This document shows positions 1 through 7,310 of a stretch of DNA of 64,000 nucleotides, piece by piece. Origin of the DNA: Limnobacter olei (GTDB taxonomy: Bacteria > Pseudomonadota > Gammaproteobacteria > Burkholderiales > Burkholderiaceae_B); contig NZ_JARFJD010000018.1 of NCBI RefSeq assembly GCF_029087225.1, forward strand, positions 31,748 through 95,747, read 5' to 3'. Every line of letters starts with the position of its first letter. The stretch's first letter is position 1. The translations under genes and the position numbers were made by a program. The notes under the pieces were generated by a model that worked only from the letters and a program-made list of their open reading frames with translations, made no database searches and was not told the origin of the DNA.

Positions 1-192
1 GTCCACCCCGTTTTTGCCAGGCATTGAAATATCGAGAATCGCCAGGTCAATCGTGTGGCATGTCATGGCTTTCATGATTTCCGAATATTCGCCCGCCTGG
101 GCCACCACCTGCACAAATCCCGTGTCATCCAGCAATTGCTTCAGGCTTCCCCGAAGCAATGCATGGTCATCTGCCAGCAGCACCTTAATCAT
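1..192 (-). CDS. NarL/FixJ-type response regulator, receiver domain (partial at window edge)
   Basis: Only the first 64 codons are inside the window. The frame begins MIKVLLADDHALLRG, a typical receiver start with the acidic pair D8/D9, and reaches the phospho-acceptor D54 in the context LAILDISMPG. Such regulators usually end in a LuxR-type HTH, which would lie outside the window. Its start codon lies inside the end of the upstream sensor kinase (8-nt overlap, ATGATTAA), so the two are translationally coupled and are almost certainly a cognate pair. The kinase has a HisKA_3 dimerisation domain, which normally partners NarL/LuxR-type regulators. The output domain and target genes cannot be seen. 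Confidence 0.85.
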   Translation of the reverse strand, partial: MIKVLLADDHALLRGSLKQLLDDTGFVQVVAQAGEYSEIMKAMTCHTIDLAILDISMPGKNGVD

Positions 193-1723
193 TTCCCGCC
201 TCACCTGTCTGAATGCTTCTTGGTATGGACACCATGACCGTTGTCCCGGATCCCAAGGATCCGCTGACATCGACCCAACCCTCGAAGGCTGCAACCCGTT
301 CTTGCATGCCACGAAGGCCGAACGATGTTTCTTTTAATTTATCAGTATTCTCGATTCCGCGACCATTGTCACGAATCTCCAGTGTTAATTCACTTTCTGT
401 TACAAACAGTTCTACGTCTACCCGTGTGGCTTGCGCGTGTTTCACGATGTTTGTCAGTGCTTCCTGCAAAATCCTGAATAAGGCCGTGCTTTGTTCGCCA
501 TCGAGATCCAGTTCATCGACATTGCACTGGAAAACGCCCTCAATCTGGGTGCGTTTCTGAAAGTCATTCATCTGCCACTCCAGGGCAGGAATCAAGCCAT
601 AGTCCAGAATGCCGGGGCGCAAATCCTTGGCGATCCGCTGGCTACTCGCCAGCAAATGTTCAATCAGTTCCAGCATGTCATCGAGTTTTTCTTGCGCTGC
701 AGCATCCAGAGTCATGTTCTTGTTCAGCCAGGCCACATCCGCTTTCAGCTTGGTAAGTGATCCACCCATGTCATCGTGAATTTCACGGGCTATTGCCCCG
801 CGTTCCTGTTCACGTCTTTTCTCAAACTCGGTCGTCACAAGGCGCAACTCGGTCTGTGCATTCAGCAAACGTTCTTCGGCCTGTTTTCGATCGGAAATAT
901 CGAGCAACACGCCATCCCAAACAAACATGTTTCCACGTGGTTTGGCTACTGCATTCATGTAAACCCAACGCGATTCGCGTTTGCCGTAATTTTTGATTCG
1001 ACCCTCCCAGCTCACGGGCACACCTGGTTTGGGTGGATCCATCAAAAGCTCAAAAAGGGTTGCGGCATCGTCGGGTTCAAACTGCTCAAAGAAATAATGC
1101 GGATTCTCAAGAAACAGCCTGGGTGGCACGCCAAACAGACGCACCACGCCCTCGCTCACGAACGGCACAGTAGGCCGCTGCATTGAGGGGCCTGATTGCA
1201 TCTGAAAAATAATGCCAGGAATATTTTCGGCGATGGCGGCAAATCGCCGCTCGGACTCCCGCTGCGCAAGCTCGGCAGCAGCCAGGCTGCGCCGTTCATT
1301 TGCGGCGCGCAGTGAGCGCTCAATCGCAGGCACCAAACGTGCCATTTTGTCTTTCATCAAATAATCGTCGGCACCGGCACGCATGGCCTCTACAGCCACA
1401 TGTTCGCCAATGCTGCCCGACACAATAATGAAAGGGATATCCAGCCCTGAGTCGCGCACCACACGCAGGGCTTCCTCTGAACCAAAACCAGGCAAATTGT
1501 GGTCAGAAATCACCACTTGCCACTCTTCGTGTTCCAGACGTTTTCGAAGGTCTTCGATGCGGTCTACCCGCGTTGCCGTGTACTTCAAACCGCCTTGTTT
1601 CAAGCGGTAACACATTAGCTCGAAGTCCGAATCATTGTCTTCAACCACCAGAACTTTCAATCCACCATCTGAAAAGTTACTGATGTCCAGCAATGACGGG
1701 GGTAGTCCTTTGGATTCACTCAT
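185..1723 (-). CDS. Cytoplasmic hybrid sensor kinase, REC-PAS-HisKA_3-HATPase
   Basis: 512 aa with no membrane segment. An N-terminal receiver (about residues 22-135, acidic pair E28/D29, acceptor D74 in VISDHNLPGFG) is followed by a PAS/PAC region (about 155-285), a coiled linker, a HisKA_3 dimerisation and phosphoacceptor segment (H316 in AREIHDDMGGS) and a HATPase_c domain (N box EALTNIVKHA, G box DNGRGIE, GLRGMQERV). Known family role: autophosphorylation, then phosphotransfer to a NarL-type regulator, here encoded by the overlapping downstream gene. The N-terminal receiver suggests it is itself controlled by another phosphorelay. With the adjacent che genes it could feed into motility or behaviour control, but that is inference. 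The start is the ATG giving MSESKGLPPS. Confidence 0.9.
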   Translation of the reverse strand: MSESKGLPPSLLDISNFSDGGLKVLVVEDNDSDFELMCYRLKQGGLKYTATRVDRIEDLRKRLEHEEWQVVISDHNLPGFGSEEALRVVRDSGLDIPFIIVSGSIGEHVAVEAMRAGADDYLMKDKMARLVPAIERSLRAANERRSLAAAELAQRESERRFAAIAENIPGIIFQMQSGPSMQRPTVPFVSEGVVRLFGVPPRLFLENPHYFFEQFEPDDAATLFELLMDPPKPGVPVSWEGRIKNYGKRESRWVYMNAVAKPRGNMFVWDGVLLDISDRKQAEERLLNAQTELRLVTTEFEKRREQERGAIAREIHDDMGGSLTKLKADVAWLNKNMTLDAAAQEKLDDMLELIEHLLASSQRIAKDLRPGILDYGLIPALEWQMNDFQKRTQIEGVFQCNVDELDLDGEQSTALFRILQEALTNIVKHAQATRVDVELFVTESELTLEIRDNGRGIENTDKLKETSFGLRGMQERVAAFEGWVDVSGSLGSGTTVMVSIPRSIQTGEAGND

Positions 1724-1903
1724 TGTCTATTCGCTTGTTGTTGGTTTTTATTGTTGTGTGCAGGATCAAAGCGAGAGATAACGCCCTTTCAAGGTTTTAA
1801 TCCTTGCATTATTTTATTCATAGTATCGGAACATATCAGGGTATAGAACTCATTCGCGTCGGGGCACCTCCCAAATTGTGTTAACCCCGCGACAAAGGCC
1901 CTG
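1724..1903. promoter_or_regulatory. Divergent intergenic region between the kinase and cheR
   Basis: 180 bp between divergently transcribed genes, so it must hold promoters for both directions. An imperfectly AT-rich hairpin, CAAGG-TTTTAAT-CCTTG, lies at about 1791-1807. I see no clear -35/-10 pair that I would assign. An AAAGG Shine-Dalgarno-like run precedes the cheR ATG. Confidence 0.35.
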
Positions 1904-2896
1904 ATGAACCGACCCCCCGTGAAATTTGAATTCTCCAAAGCACAGTATGCCAATGATGCTGTAGCCGGTGCCAAACAGGCTGCCGCAGCGGTCAATCGCA
2001 GTTTGTTAAGCGATGACAATGCAGACCGGGAGTTTGAATTCAATGACAAGGACTTTGCCCGTGTACGCGCGCTCATCCTGAAAATAGCAGGTATTTCACT
2101 GGCACCCAGCAAGCAAAGCATGGTGTACAGCCGATTGGCCCGCCGCTTGCGCGCATGCAACCACAGCCGCTTTTCTACCTATCTGGATGCGCTGGAGTCC
2201 AACTCAAGCAACCCGGAATGGGAGCACTTCACCAATTCGCTCACCACCAACCTCACTTCCTTTTACCGTGAAGCACATCATTTCGATATTCTGAAAAAGC
2301 AGTTGCAATCGCTTTCGCGCAACGCACGAATCGAGATGTGGTGCAGTGCAGCTTCCACCGGCGAAGAACCCTACACCATGGCCATTACCGCGATGGAGGC
2401 CTTCAACAGCATGAATCCGCCTGTGCGCATTCTGGCCACCGACATTGACACCAAGGTGTTGGACCATGCCAAAAAAGGGGTGTACCGCATGGACCAGGTC
2501 GACAAAATTCCCGATGAAATACTGCGCAAGTATTTTTTGAAAGGAAAAGGCGAAAGCGAAGGCTTGATCCGTGTACGCCCCGAGGTGCAAGCATTGTTGA
2601 CATTCCGAAAGCTGAACCTGATGGAGAATGTGTGGTCCCTGCGCCCAGGCTTTGATGCCATTTTCTGTCGGAATGTGATGATCTATTTCGAGAAAGATGT
2701 GCAGCTGCAAATTCTCAAGCGGTTTGCCCCCTTGATGAATCCAAATGGTTTGTTGTACGCAGGCCATTCCGAGAATTTCGCCATGGCGCGAGACTATTTC
2801 ACCTTGCGTGGTAAAACCGTGTATACCGTCAACACCGACAAGGCCGCGAAAACCGGCACTGGTGGTGAAGGTCAGGCGCGTCAGGTTACTGCATGA
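1904..2896 (+). CDS. cheR: CheR chemoreceptor glutamate methyltransferase
   Basis: 330 aa. CheR transfers methyl groups from S-adenosylmethionine to glutamates of chemoreceptors, setting adaptation in chemotaxis. After about 45 poorly conserved residues comes the all-alpha CheR_N domain (from about 50, FARVRALILKIAGISL), then the Rossmann-type methyltransferase with the SAM-binding sequence MWCSAASTGEEPYTMA, ILATDIDTKVLDHA, and the catalytic-core motif FDAIFCRNVMIYF. The gene overlaps cheD by four bases (ATGA), so cheR-cheD-cheB form an operon. The N-terminal extension is longer than in E. coli CheR (286 aa). No C-terminal TPR or receptor-docking tail is visible. Identification is secure; which receptors it serves is not shown. 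Confidence 0.96.
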   Translation: MNRPPVKFEFSKAQYANDAVAGAKQAAAAVNRSLLSDDNADREFEFNDKDFARVRALILKIAGISLAPSKQSMVYSRLARRLRACNHSRFSTYLDALESNSSNPEWEHFTNSLTTNLTSFYREAHHFDILKKQLQSLSRNARIEMWCSAASTGEEPYTMAITAMEAFNSMNPPVRILATDIDTKVLDHAKKGVYRMDQVDKIPDEILRKYFLKGKGESEGLIRVRPEVQALLTFRKLNLMENVWSLRPGFDAIFCRNVMIYFEKDVQLQILKRFAPLMNPNGLLYAGHSENFAMARDYFTLRGKTVYTVNTDKAAKTGTGGEGQARQVTA

Positions 2897-3495
2897 GCAC
2901 AGGATTTCTCACCTCGCCTGCTGCTGCGCACTGCGCAACGTTGCCAGTGAAGAAAATCATCATGCCCGGCGATTATTTTGTATCGTGGGCACCTGCTGAA
3001 ATTTCCACCCTGCTTGGCTCGTGTGTGTCCGCATGTGTGTGGGACAGCCATCGAAAAATCGGGGGGCTGAATCACTTCATGTTGCCCGATTCGCCCTCTG
3101 AGGCCCGCAGCCTTGGCGACAAAACCAAGTCTTTGCGCTACGGCTTGTACGCCATGGAATGCTTGATCAACGACTTGTTGACCATGGGCGCGAAGCGAGA
3201 ACACCTCAGCGCCAAAGTATTTGGCGGTGCCAATATTACTGGTGCCTTGAATACCCAGCACGTGGGTCGCAGAAATGCTGAATTCGTGATCGATTTTTTA
3301 CAGAAAGACAAAATCAAAGTGGTGGCATCCGATTTGGGTGGGCCACACAGCCGCCGCATTCGTTTCAATACCCAAACCAGTGCCGTTCGTGTTGAGCGAG
3401 TGGCCAGTGCCAATTCAGCCGCCTTGCAGCAGGAAAAGCGCTACAGCGAAAAGATCAACAAAGACCCCGTCAATGGCGACATTGTGTTTTTCTAA
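2893..3495 (+). CDS. cheD: CheD chemoreceptor glutamine deamidase
   Basis: 200 aa. CheD hydrolyses receptor glutamines to glutamates and in many bacteria interacts with the CheC phosphatase, which is not seen here. The catalytic signature is plain: C44 in [12 protein letters not shown] and H61 in GGLNHFMLP, with the preceding Thr residue usual for the family. The start ATG overlaps the cheR stop (ATGA), which implies translational coupling. It sits between cheR and cheB, as in many proteobacterial chemotaxis operons. The C-terminal 30 residues are lysine- and glutamate-rich and less conserved. It also serves as an internal comparator for the small orphan gene at 25347-25796, which has a similar Cys/His arrangement. 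Confidence 0.96.
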   Translation: MSTGFLTSPAAAHCATLPVKKIIMPGDYFVSWAPAEISTLLGSCVSACVWDSHRKIGGLNHFMLPDSPSEARSLGDKTKSLRYGLYAMECLINDLLTMGAKREHLSAKVFGGANITGALNTQHVGRRNAEFVIDFLQKDKIKVVASDLGGPHSRRIRFNTQTSAVRVERVASANSAALQQEKRYSEKINKDPVNGDIVFF

Positions 3496-3506
3496 GGGCC
3501 CATGAG

Positions 3507-4646
3507 ATGAATAAAATCAAAGTGTTGGTGGTGGATGATTCGGCCTTGATCCGAAACTTGATGAGCAAGATCATCAATTCGCAGCGCGACATGGAAACCG
3601 TGGCCACGGCACCCGATCCATTCATTGCCAGAGATCAAATCAAGAAATTCAATCCCGATGTGATTACACTGGACATAGAAATGCCAAAAATGGATGGCAT
3701 TGAGTTTCTGGAAAAAATCATGCGTTTGCGGCCCACGCCGGTGTTGATGGTGTCTACATTGACTGAACGTGGAACCGACGTAACCTTTCGCGCCCTTGAA
3801 CTTGGAGCAGTTGATTTCGTGACCAAACCGAAACTGGACATCAGCCAAGGCATGATCGACTATGCCAACGAAATTACCGACAAAATTCGTGCTGCGTATG
3901 CCGCCCGTTTTCGTTTAAACCGTCTGCCACCGAAACCTGCTGCGCAAGCTCCCGCAGCGCAAACTGACCCGGTCACTGGCATGGTGGTACCGGCAGAAGT
4001 GGCCAAGCCCGCGCCCACCAACAATGCATTGGGCAATCGATTTGCAGCCACCGAGAAGCTTGTATTGATTGGCTCATCTACAGGTGGCACCGAAGCGATT
4101 CGAGTCATTCTGGAGCAGCTGCCCAAAGACAGCCCTGCAATTCTGATTACCCAACACATGCCTGCCGGTTTTACCAAAAGTTTTGCAGACCGCTTAAACC
4201 AGGTGTGCAATATCACCGTGAAAGAAGCTGTGCACGGTGAGCGCGTATTGCCAGGCCATGCCTACATTGCGCCCGGTGACAAACACCTGTTGTTGGGGCG
4301 CAGTGGTGCCAACTACATTTGCCAGCTCTCTGATTCTGAGCCAGTCAACCGTCACCGCCCGTCGGTGGAAGTGTTGTTCAAATCAGGTCAGGAAGTGTCG
4401 CCGCGCAACATCGTGGGAATCATGCTCACTGGCATGGGCAAAGACGGTGCACAAGCCATGGCTGACATGAAAAAAGCGGGTTCTTACAATATTTGCCAGG
4501 ACGAAGCCAGCTCTGTGGTGTTTGGCATGCCGCGGGAGGCAATCGCCCTCGGCGCTGCCGATGAAGTGGTGCCGCTGAACCTGATTGCCAAGCGTTTGCT
4601 CGATTACCTCTCAAAAATTGGCGGGCGCTCAGCCGTTCGAATTTAA
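3507..4646 (+). CDS. cheB: CheB protein-glutamate methylesterase/glutaminase
   Basis: 379 aa. The N-terminal receiver (1-120; acceptor D56 in [13 protein letters not shown]) is joined by an Ala/Pro-rich linker (about 140-175) to the methylesterase domain. The catalytic triad is visible: S191 in [13 protein letters not shown]217 in ITQHMPAGF, and the Asp in LTGMGKDGA. It removes methyl groups from receptor glutamates when phosphorylated by CheA, opposing CheR. It is the last gene of cheR-cheD-cheB, 11 nt after cheD. Its stop lies one base from the stop of the convergent EAL gene, leaving no room for a separate terminator. No cheA, cheW or cheY is in the window. Confidence 0.97.
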   Translation: MNKIKVLVVDDSALIRNLMSKIINSQRDMETVATAPDPFIARDQIKKFNPDVITLDIEMPKMDGIEFLEKIMRLRPTPVLMVSTLTERGTDVTFRALELGAVDFVTKPKLDISQGMIDYANEITDKIRAAYAARFRLNRLPPKPAAQAPAAQTDPVTGMVVPAEVAKPAPTNNALGNRFAATEKLVLIGSSTGGTEAIRVILEQLPKDSPAILITQHMPAGFTKSFADRLNQVCNITVKEAVHGERVLPGHAYIAPGDKHLLLGRSGANYICQLSDSEPVNRHRPSVEVLFKSGQEVSPRNIVGIMLTGMGKDGAQAMADMKKAGSYNICQDEASSVVFGMPREAIALGAADEVVPLNLIAKRLLDYLSKIGGRSAVRI

Positions 4647-4647
4647 C

Positions 4648-6366
4648 TTAGTCAAGCGTGGTTTTATTCAGCCAGTTTTTCAAGCTGTCCATATCCATGG
4701 GGCGTGAAAACCAATAGCCTTGCAGCCTGTCGCATCCCATCTGGATCAAGCTTTCTCGCTGCGCTGCGGTCTCAATGCCTTCGGCATGCACAATCAGGCC
4801 CAATGCATGTGCAAGGTCGATCACAGCTTTCACAATCATGTGGCTGTTTTTGTCCTCCAGCAAATCCATCACAAAGCTTTTGTCGATTTTCAGTACATCC
4901 ACGGGTAGTTGGCGCAGGTAGTTCAGCGAGGCATAGCCAGTACCAAAATCATCCATGGCAATTTGCGAACCCTGCGCTTTCAGTTTGTTCAGTGCGTCCA
5001 CGGTACGGGTCATGTCATCAATCGCTGCAGATTCAGTGACTTCAAACTCAATCCATTTCGGGTCAAGCCCCGCATTTCGAATGGTTTGCTGAGCCTTGGC
5101 CGGAAACTCCGGATTCAACAACTGACCAGCCGAGCAATTGACCGCGCACCACAGCATGTGCCCTTGCTGGTGCAGCTCCAGCACTTTTTTGCTGCTCGAT
5201 TCAATCACCCAGTCACCCAGTGCATCAATCAAGCCCGAATCTTCGGCAACGCCAATAAACTCGCTGGGCATGATCCGGCCCAGTTCTGGGTGGGTCCACC
5301 TTACCAGGGCCTCAAGACCACAAATGCGGCCCGTTTTAAGGTCTTCAATAGGCTGAAAGTCAAGCACCAGCTCGTTGCTTTCAATGCCTTTGGCCAAGCC
5401 CAGTTCAATCGTTTTTCGGCGTTTGGCGAGATCATGAATTTCCGCATCCAGAACATTCAACAATTCCAAGCCGCACGACTCGATCACATGCGCCACTGAC
5501 TGTGCATGTGTGACCAACTCGGCTGCGTGTTGGCCATGCACACCTGGGCGCGCCAACCCCAGGCGCATATTGGGGCGTACCGCAATGTTGTCCACTGTGA
5601 ATACACGGTTCAGGTTGGCTTCAAACTCGCACAGAGTGTCAGCAATCAAGGTTTGGTCTGCACTCCAGTCCAGCTTGTTGGTCAGCACCACCAGCACATT
5701 GTCAGACCAGCGACAAATAATGTCCTGTTTGAATGTGTCCCGAATTCTCTCTACAATTTTTTCCAGCATGTTGCGCCGAATGCGCGGGTCCACTTCCGGG
5801 CGGCGTGCCTGGTTCCTCGACACGTTCACACTCAGCAGGCACAGGTCGTTGTCCTCGCCAGAATTTGTGCTTAGGCCCGACAAGGTTTTCACCAAACCCT
5901 GGCGGTTTAAAAAACCAGTGGCTGAATCAAAATACACCGCCCGCCTGTGGGCTTGCTCAAGCAGCAGTTTTTCACGGCGAAGCCGGTGTGTGTGTATTTC
6001 CCGGCGTACCGCAGGAATCAGGCGCTCGGGTTTGGACTTCTCCACATAATCGCGCACACCTTCGTGCATGGCCTGCACGCCCAAAGCGTCGTTGGCCAGT
6101 CCTGAGAGCAGAATCATGGGTGTTTCTGGTCGCAGGGTCTGAACCATTTCAATGGCCCTCTCGTGCGTCAGTTGCGGCATGGAATAGTCGCAAATCACCA
6201 GGTCAGGTTCGATGTCGTCCAGCGTTGTTCGGAGCGTTTCCTCGCTGTGGGCGTGCCGGACAATTGCTGTGTGCCAGGTTTTGGTTAGCTGCCGCTTGAT
6301 CAATAGAAAATCGTCGTCGCTGTCGTCGACAACAATGATTCTGGGCGCTTCCTGTTCTATCGTCAT
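4648..6366 (-). CDS. Receiver-degenerate GGDEF-EAL protein, likely c-di-GMP phosphodiesterase
   Basis: 572 aa from the ATG giving MTIEQEAPRI. An upstream in-frame GTG at 6426 would add 20 residues, but the receiver begins right after the chosen start. Domains: REC (about 8-125, acceptor D60 in LVICDYSMPQ), a GGDEF-like domain (about 150-300) whose signature is replaced by RWSDN, and an EAL domain (about 315-565). EAL residues look intact: GLEALVRW, AVNCSAGQLL, FEVTESAAIDD, DDFGTGYASL, DVLKIDKSFV. Prediction: hydrolysis of c-di-GMP, gated by phosphorylation, with the dead GGDEF domain as a possible regulatory module. No transmembrane segment. It faces the che operon and probably ties c-di-GMP turnover to motility; that is inference. 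Confidence 0.9.
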   Translation of the reverse strand: MTIEQEAPRIIVVDDSDDDFLLIKRQLTKTWHTAIVRHAHSEETLRTTLDDIEPDLVICDYSMPQLTHERAIEMVQTLRPETPMILLSGLANDALGVQAMHEGVRDYVEKSKPERLIPAVRREIHTHRLRREKLLLEQAHRRAVYFDSATGFLNRQGLVKTLSGLSTNSGEDNDLCLLSVNVSRNQARRPEVDPRIRRNMLEKIVERIRDTFKQDIICRWSDNVLVVLTNKLDWSADQTLIADTLCEFEANLNRVFTVDNIAVRPNMRLGLARPGVHGQHAAELVTHAQSVAHVIESCGLELLNVLDAEIHDLAKRRKTIELGLAKGIESNELVLDFQPIEDLKTGRICGLEALVRWTHPELGRIMPSEFIGVAEDSGLIDALGDWVIESSSKKVLELHQQGHMLWCAVNCSAGQLLNPEFPAKAQQTIRNAGLDPKWIEFEVTESAAIDDMTRTVDALNKLKAQGSQIAMDDFGTGYASLNYLRQLPVDVLKIDKSFVMDLLEDKNSHMIVKAVIDLAHALGLIVHAEGIETAAQRESLIQMGCDRLQGYWFSRPMDMDSLKNWLNKTTLD

Positions 6367-6468
6367 TGAAGGATTTATGATTGTGTAATTGGCAAAGAAA
6401 CGACCGCTTTCCTGTATCCTGCACACTTCTGCAGAGGCTGTCTAGTCGGGCAATTCACGAGAAAAGAC

Positions 6469-7026
6469 ATGAGCAAGGCTTTCACCAAAGAAAACGATTC
6501 AGAATTCGAGGACGACGGCCCCGACGCCGCCCCAGCCTTACCTCAAGGCCTGAAAAATTACATCACACCCAAGGGCTACCGCCGCTTGCGCGACGAACTC
6601 ACTCACCTTGTGAAAACCGAGAGGCCCGAGGTGGTGTCTGTGGTGTCTTGGGCGGCGTCCAATGGAGATCGCTCCGAGAATGGCGATTACCTGTACGGTA
6701 AAAAACGCCTGCGTGAAATTGATCGCCGAATTCGTTTTCTCACCAAGCGCACTGAAATTGCCGAGGTGGTAGATCCTGCCACGCAGCAGGAGCTTGAGAG
6801 TATTTTCTTCGGCGCTACAGTCACCTACATCAATTCAAAAGGTGAGGAACTGACCGTGAAAATAGTGGGGGTTGACGAAGTGGATACCGCCAAAGGGCAC
6901 ATCAGCTGGATTTCTCCGGTGGCCCGTGCTTTGTTGAAAGCAAAAGAGGGCGATGTTGTGCAATTGATGACACCGGCTGGGCGCGATGAGCTTGAAATTG
7001 TCGAAGTGCGGTATGTGATTGATTGA
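6469..7026 (+). CDS. greB: Transcription elongation factor GreB
   Basis: 185 aa, cytoplasmic. Gre factors enter the RNA polymerase secondary channel and stimulate cleavage of backtracked RNA. An acidic, family-variable N-terminal extension (about 1-27) is followed by the coiled-coil domain with the signature NGDRSENGDYLYGKKRLREI, where the D/E pair at the tip chelates Mg, and the FKBP-like C-terminal domain. The GreB-type reading YLYGKKRLREIDRRIRFL separates it from GreA. The gene is convergent with spoT across a 284-bp gap filled by a palindromic repeat. In related bacteria greB is commonly close to spoT/rpoZ, which matches this placement. Confidence 0.95.
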   Translation: MSKAFTKENDSEFEDDGPDAAPALPQGLKNYITPKGYRRLRDELTHLVKTERPEVVSVVSWAASNGDRSENGDYLYGKKRLREIDRRIRFLTKRTEIAEVVDPATQQELESIFFGATVTYINSKGEELTVKIVGVDEVDTAKGHISWISPVARALLKAKEGDVVQLMTPAGRDELEIVEVRYVID

Positions 7027-7078
7027 CCCAGTGAGGGTGCATTTTGATCTGAACTTGAAGGGTCACCGCTGCTTTTAA

Positions 7079-7310
7079 AGCCCAATCGGCGGCGGTGTTT
7101 CGATCGCCTCGCCTTCAAGAAAACCTGCCCGTTTGAATTCACCCGCCACGGTCGGCCTTAGGCCGGCACCGAGACTCGGCCGTGTATTTTGCCGAGCGAG
7201 GAGAGTCAGGGTGAATATCATAAAGGGATCAACAGGTTTTCTGGCGAGAGAGCGAAATCCAAGCTGATTGGGCTACCAAGAAAGCGGCGAGATATCGGAA
7301 CCCAAGCGGA
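7079..7310. repeat. Dispersed palindromic repeat, copy 1 (greB/spoT gap)
   Basis: The greB-spoT gap contains an element with imperfect inverted ends: left arm from about 7081 (CCCAATCGGC...AAGAAAACCTGCC) and right arm from about 7226 (GGATCAACAGGTTTTCTGG...GATTGGGCT to about 7275). A degenerate second copy of the right-end module, about 43 bp further on, runs into the spoT stop codon. The centre holds a strong nested palindrome (GGTCGGCCTTAGGCCGGC and CCGAGACTCGG, about 7150-7181). The arms recur at 48608-48866, and the left and central part recurs inverted at 48339-48430. There is no coding potential. It may act as a bidirectional transcription barrier between convergent genes, or be a mobile non-coding element. 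Confidence 0.8.

Noticed and set aside
6367-6426. GTG start adding 20 residues to the EAL protein
   Set aside because: The receiver begins at MTIEQEAP; the added segment has no conserved character and would crowd the greB promoter region.
7079-7310. Palindromic element considered as an integron attC site
   Set aside because: The length and imperfect palindrome fit loosely, but the core GTTRRRY/RYYYAAC pair is not present and no cassette or integrase lies near.
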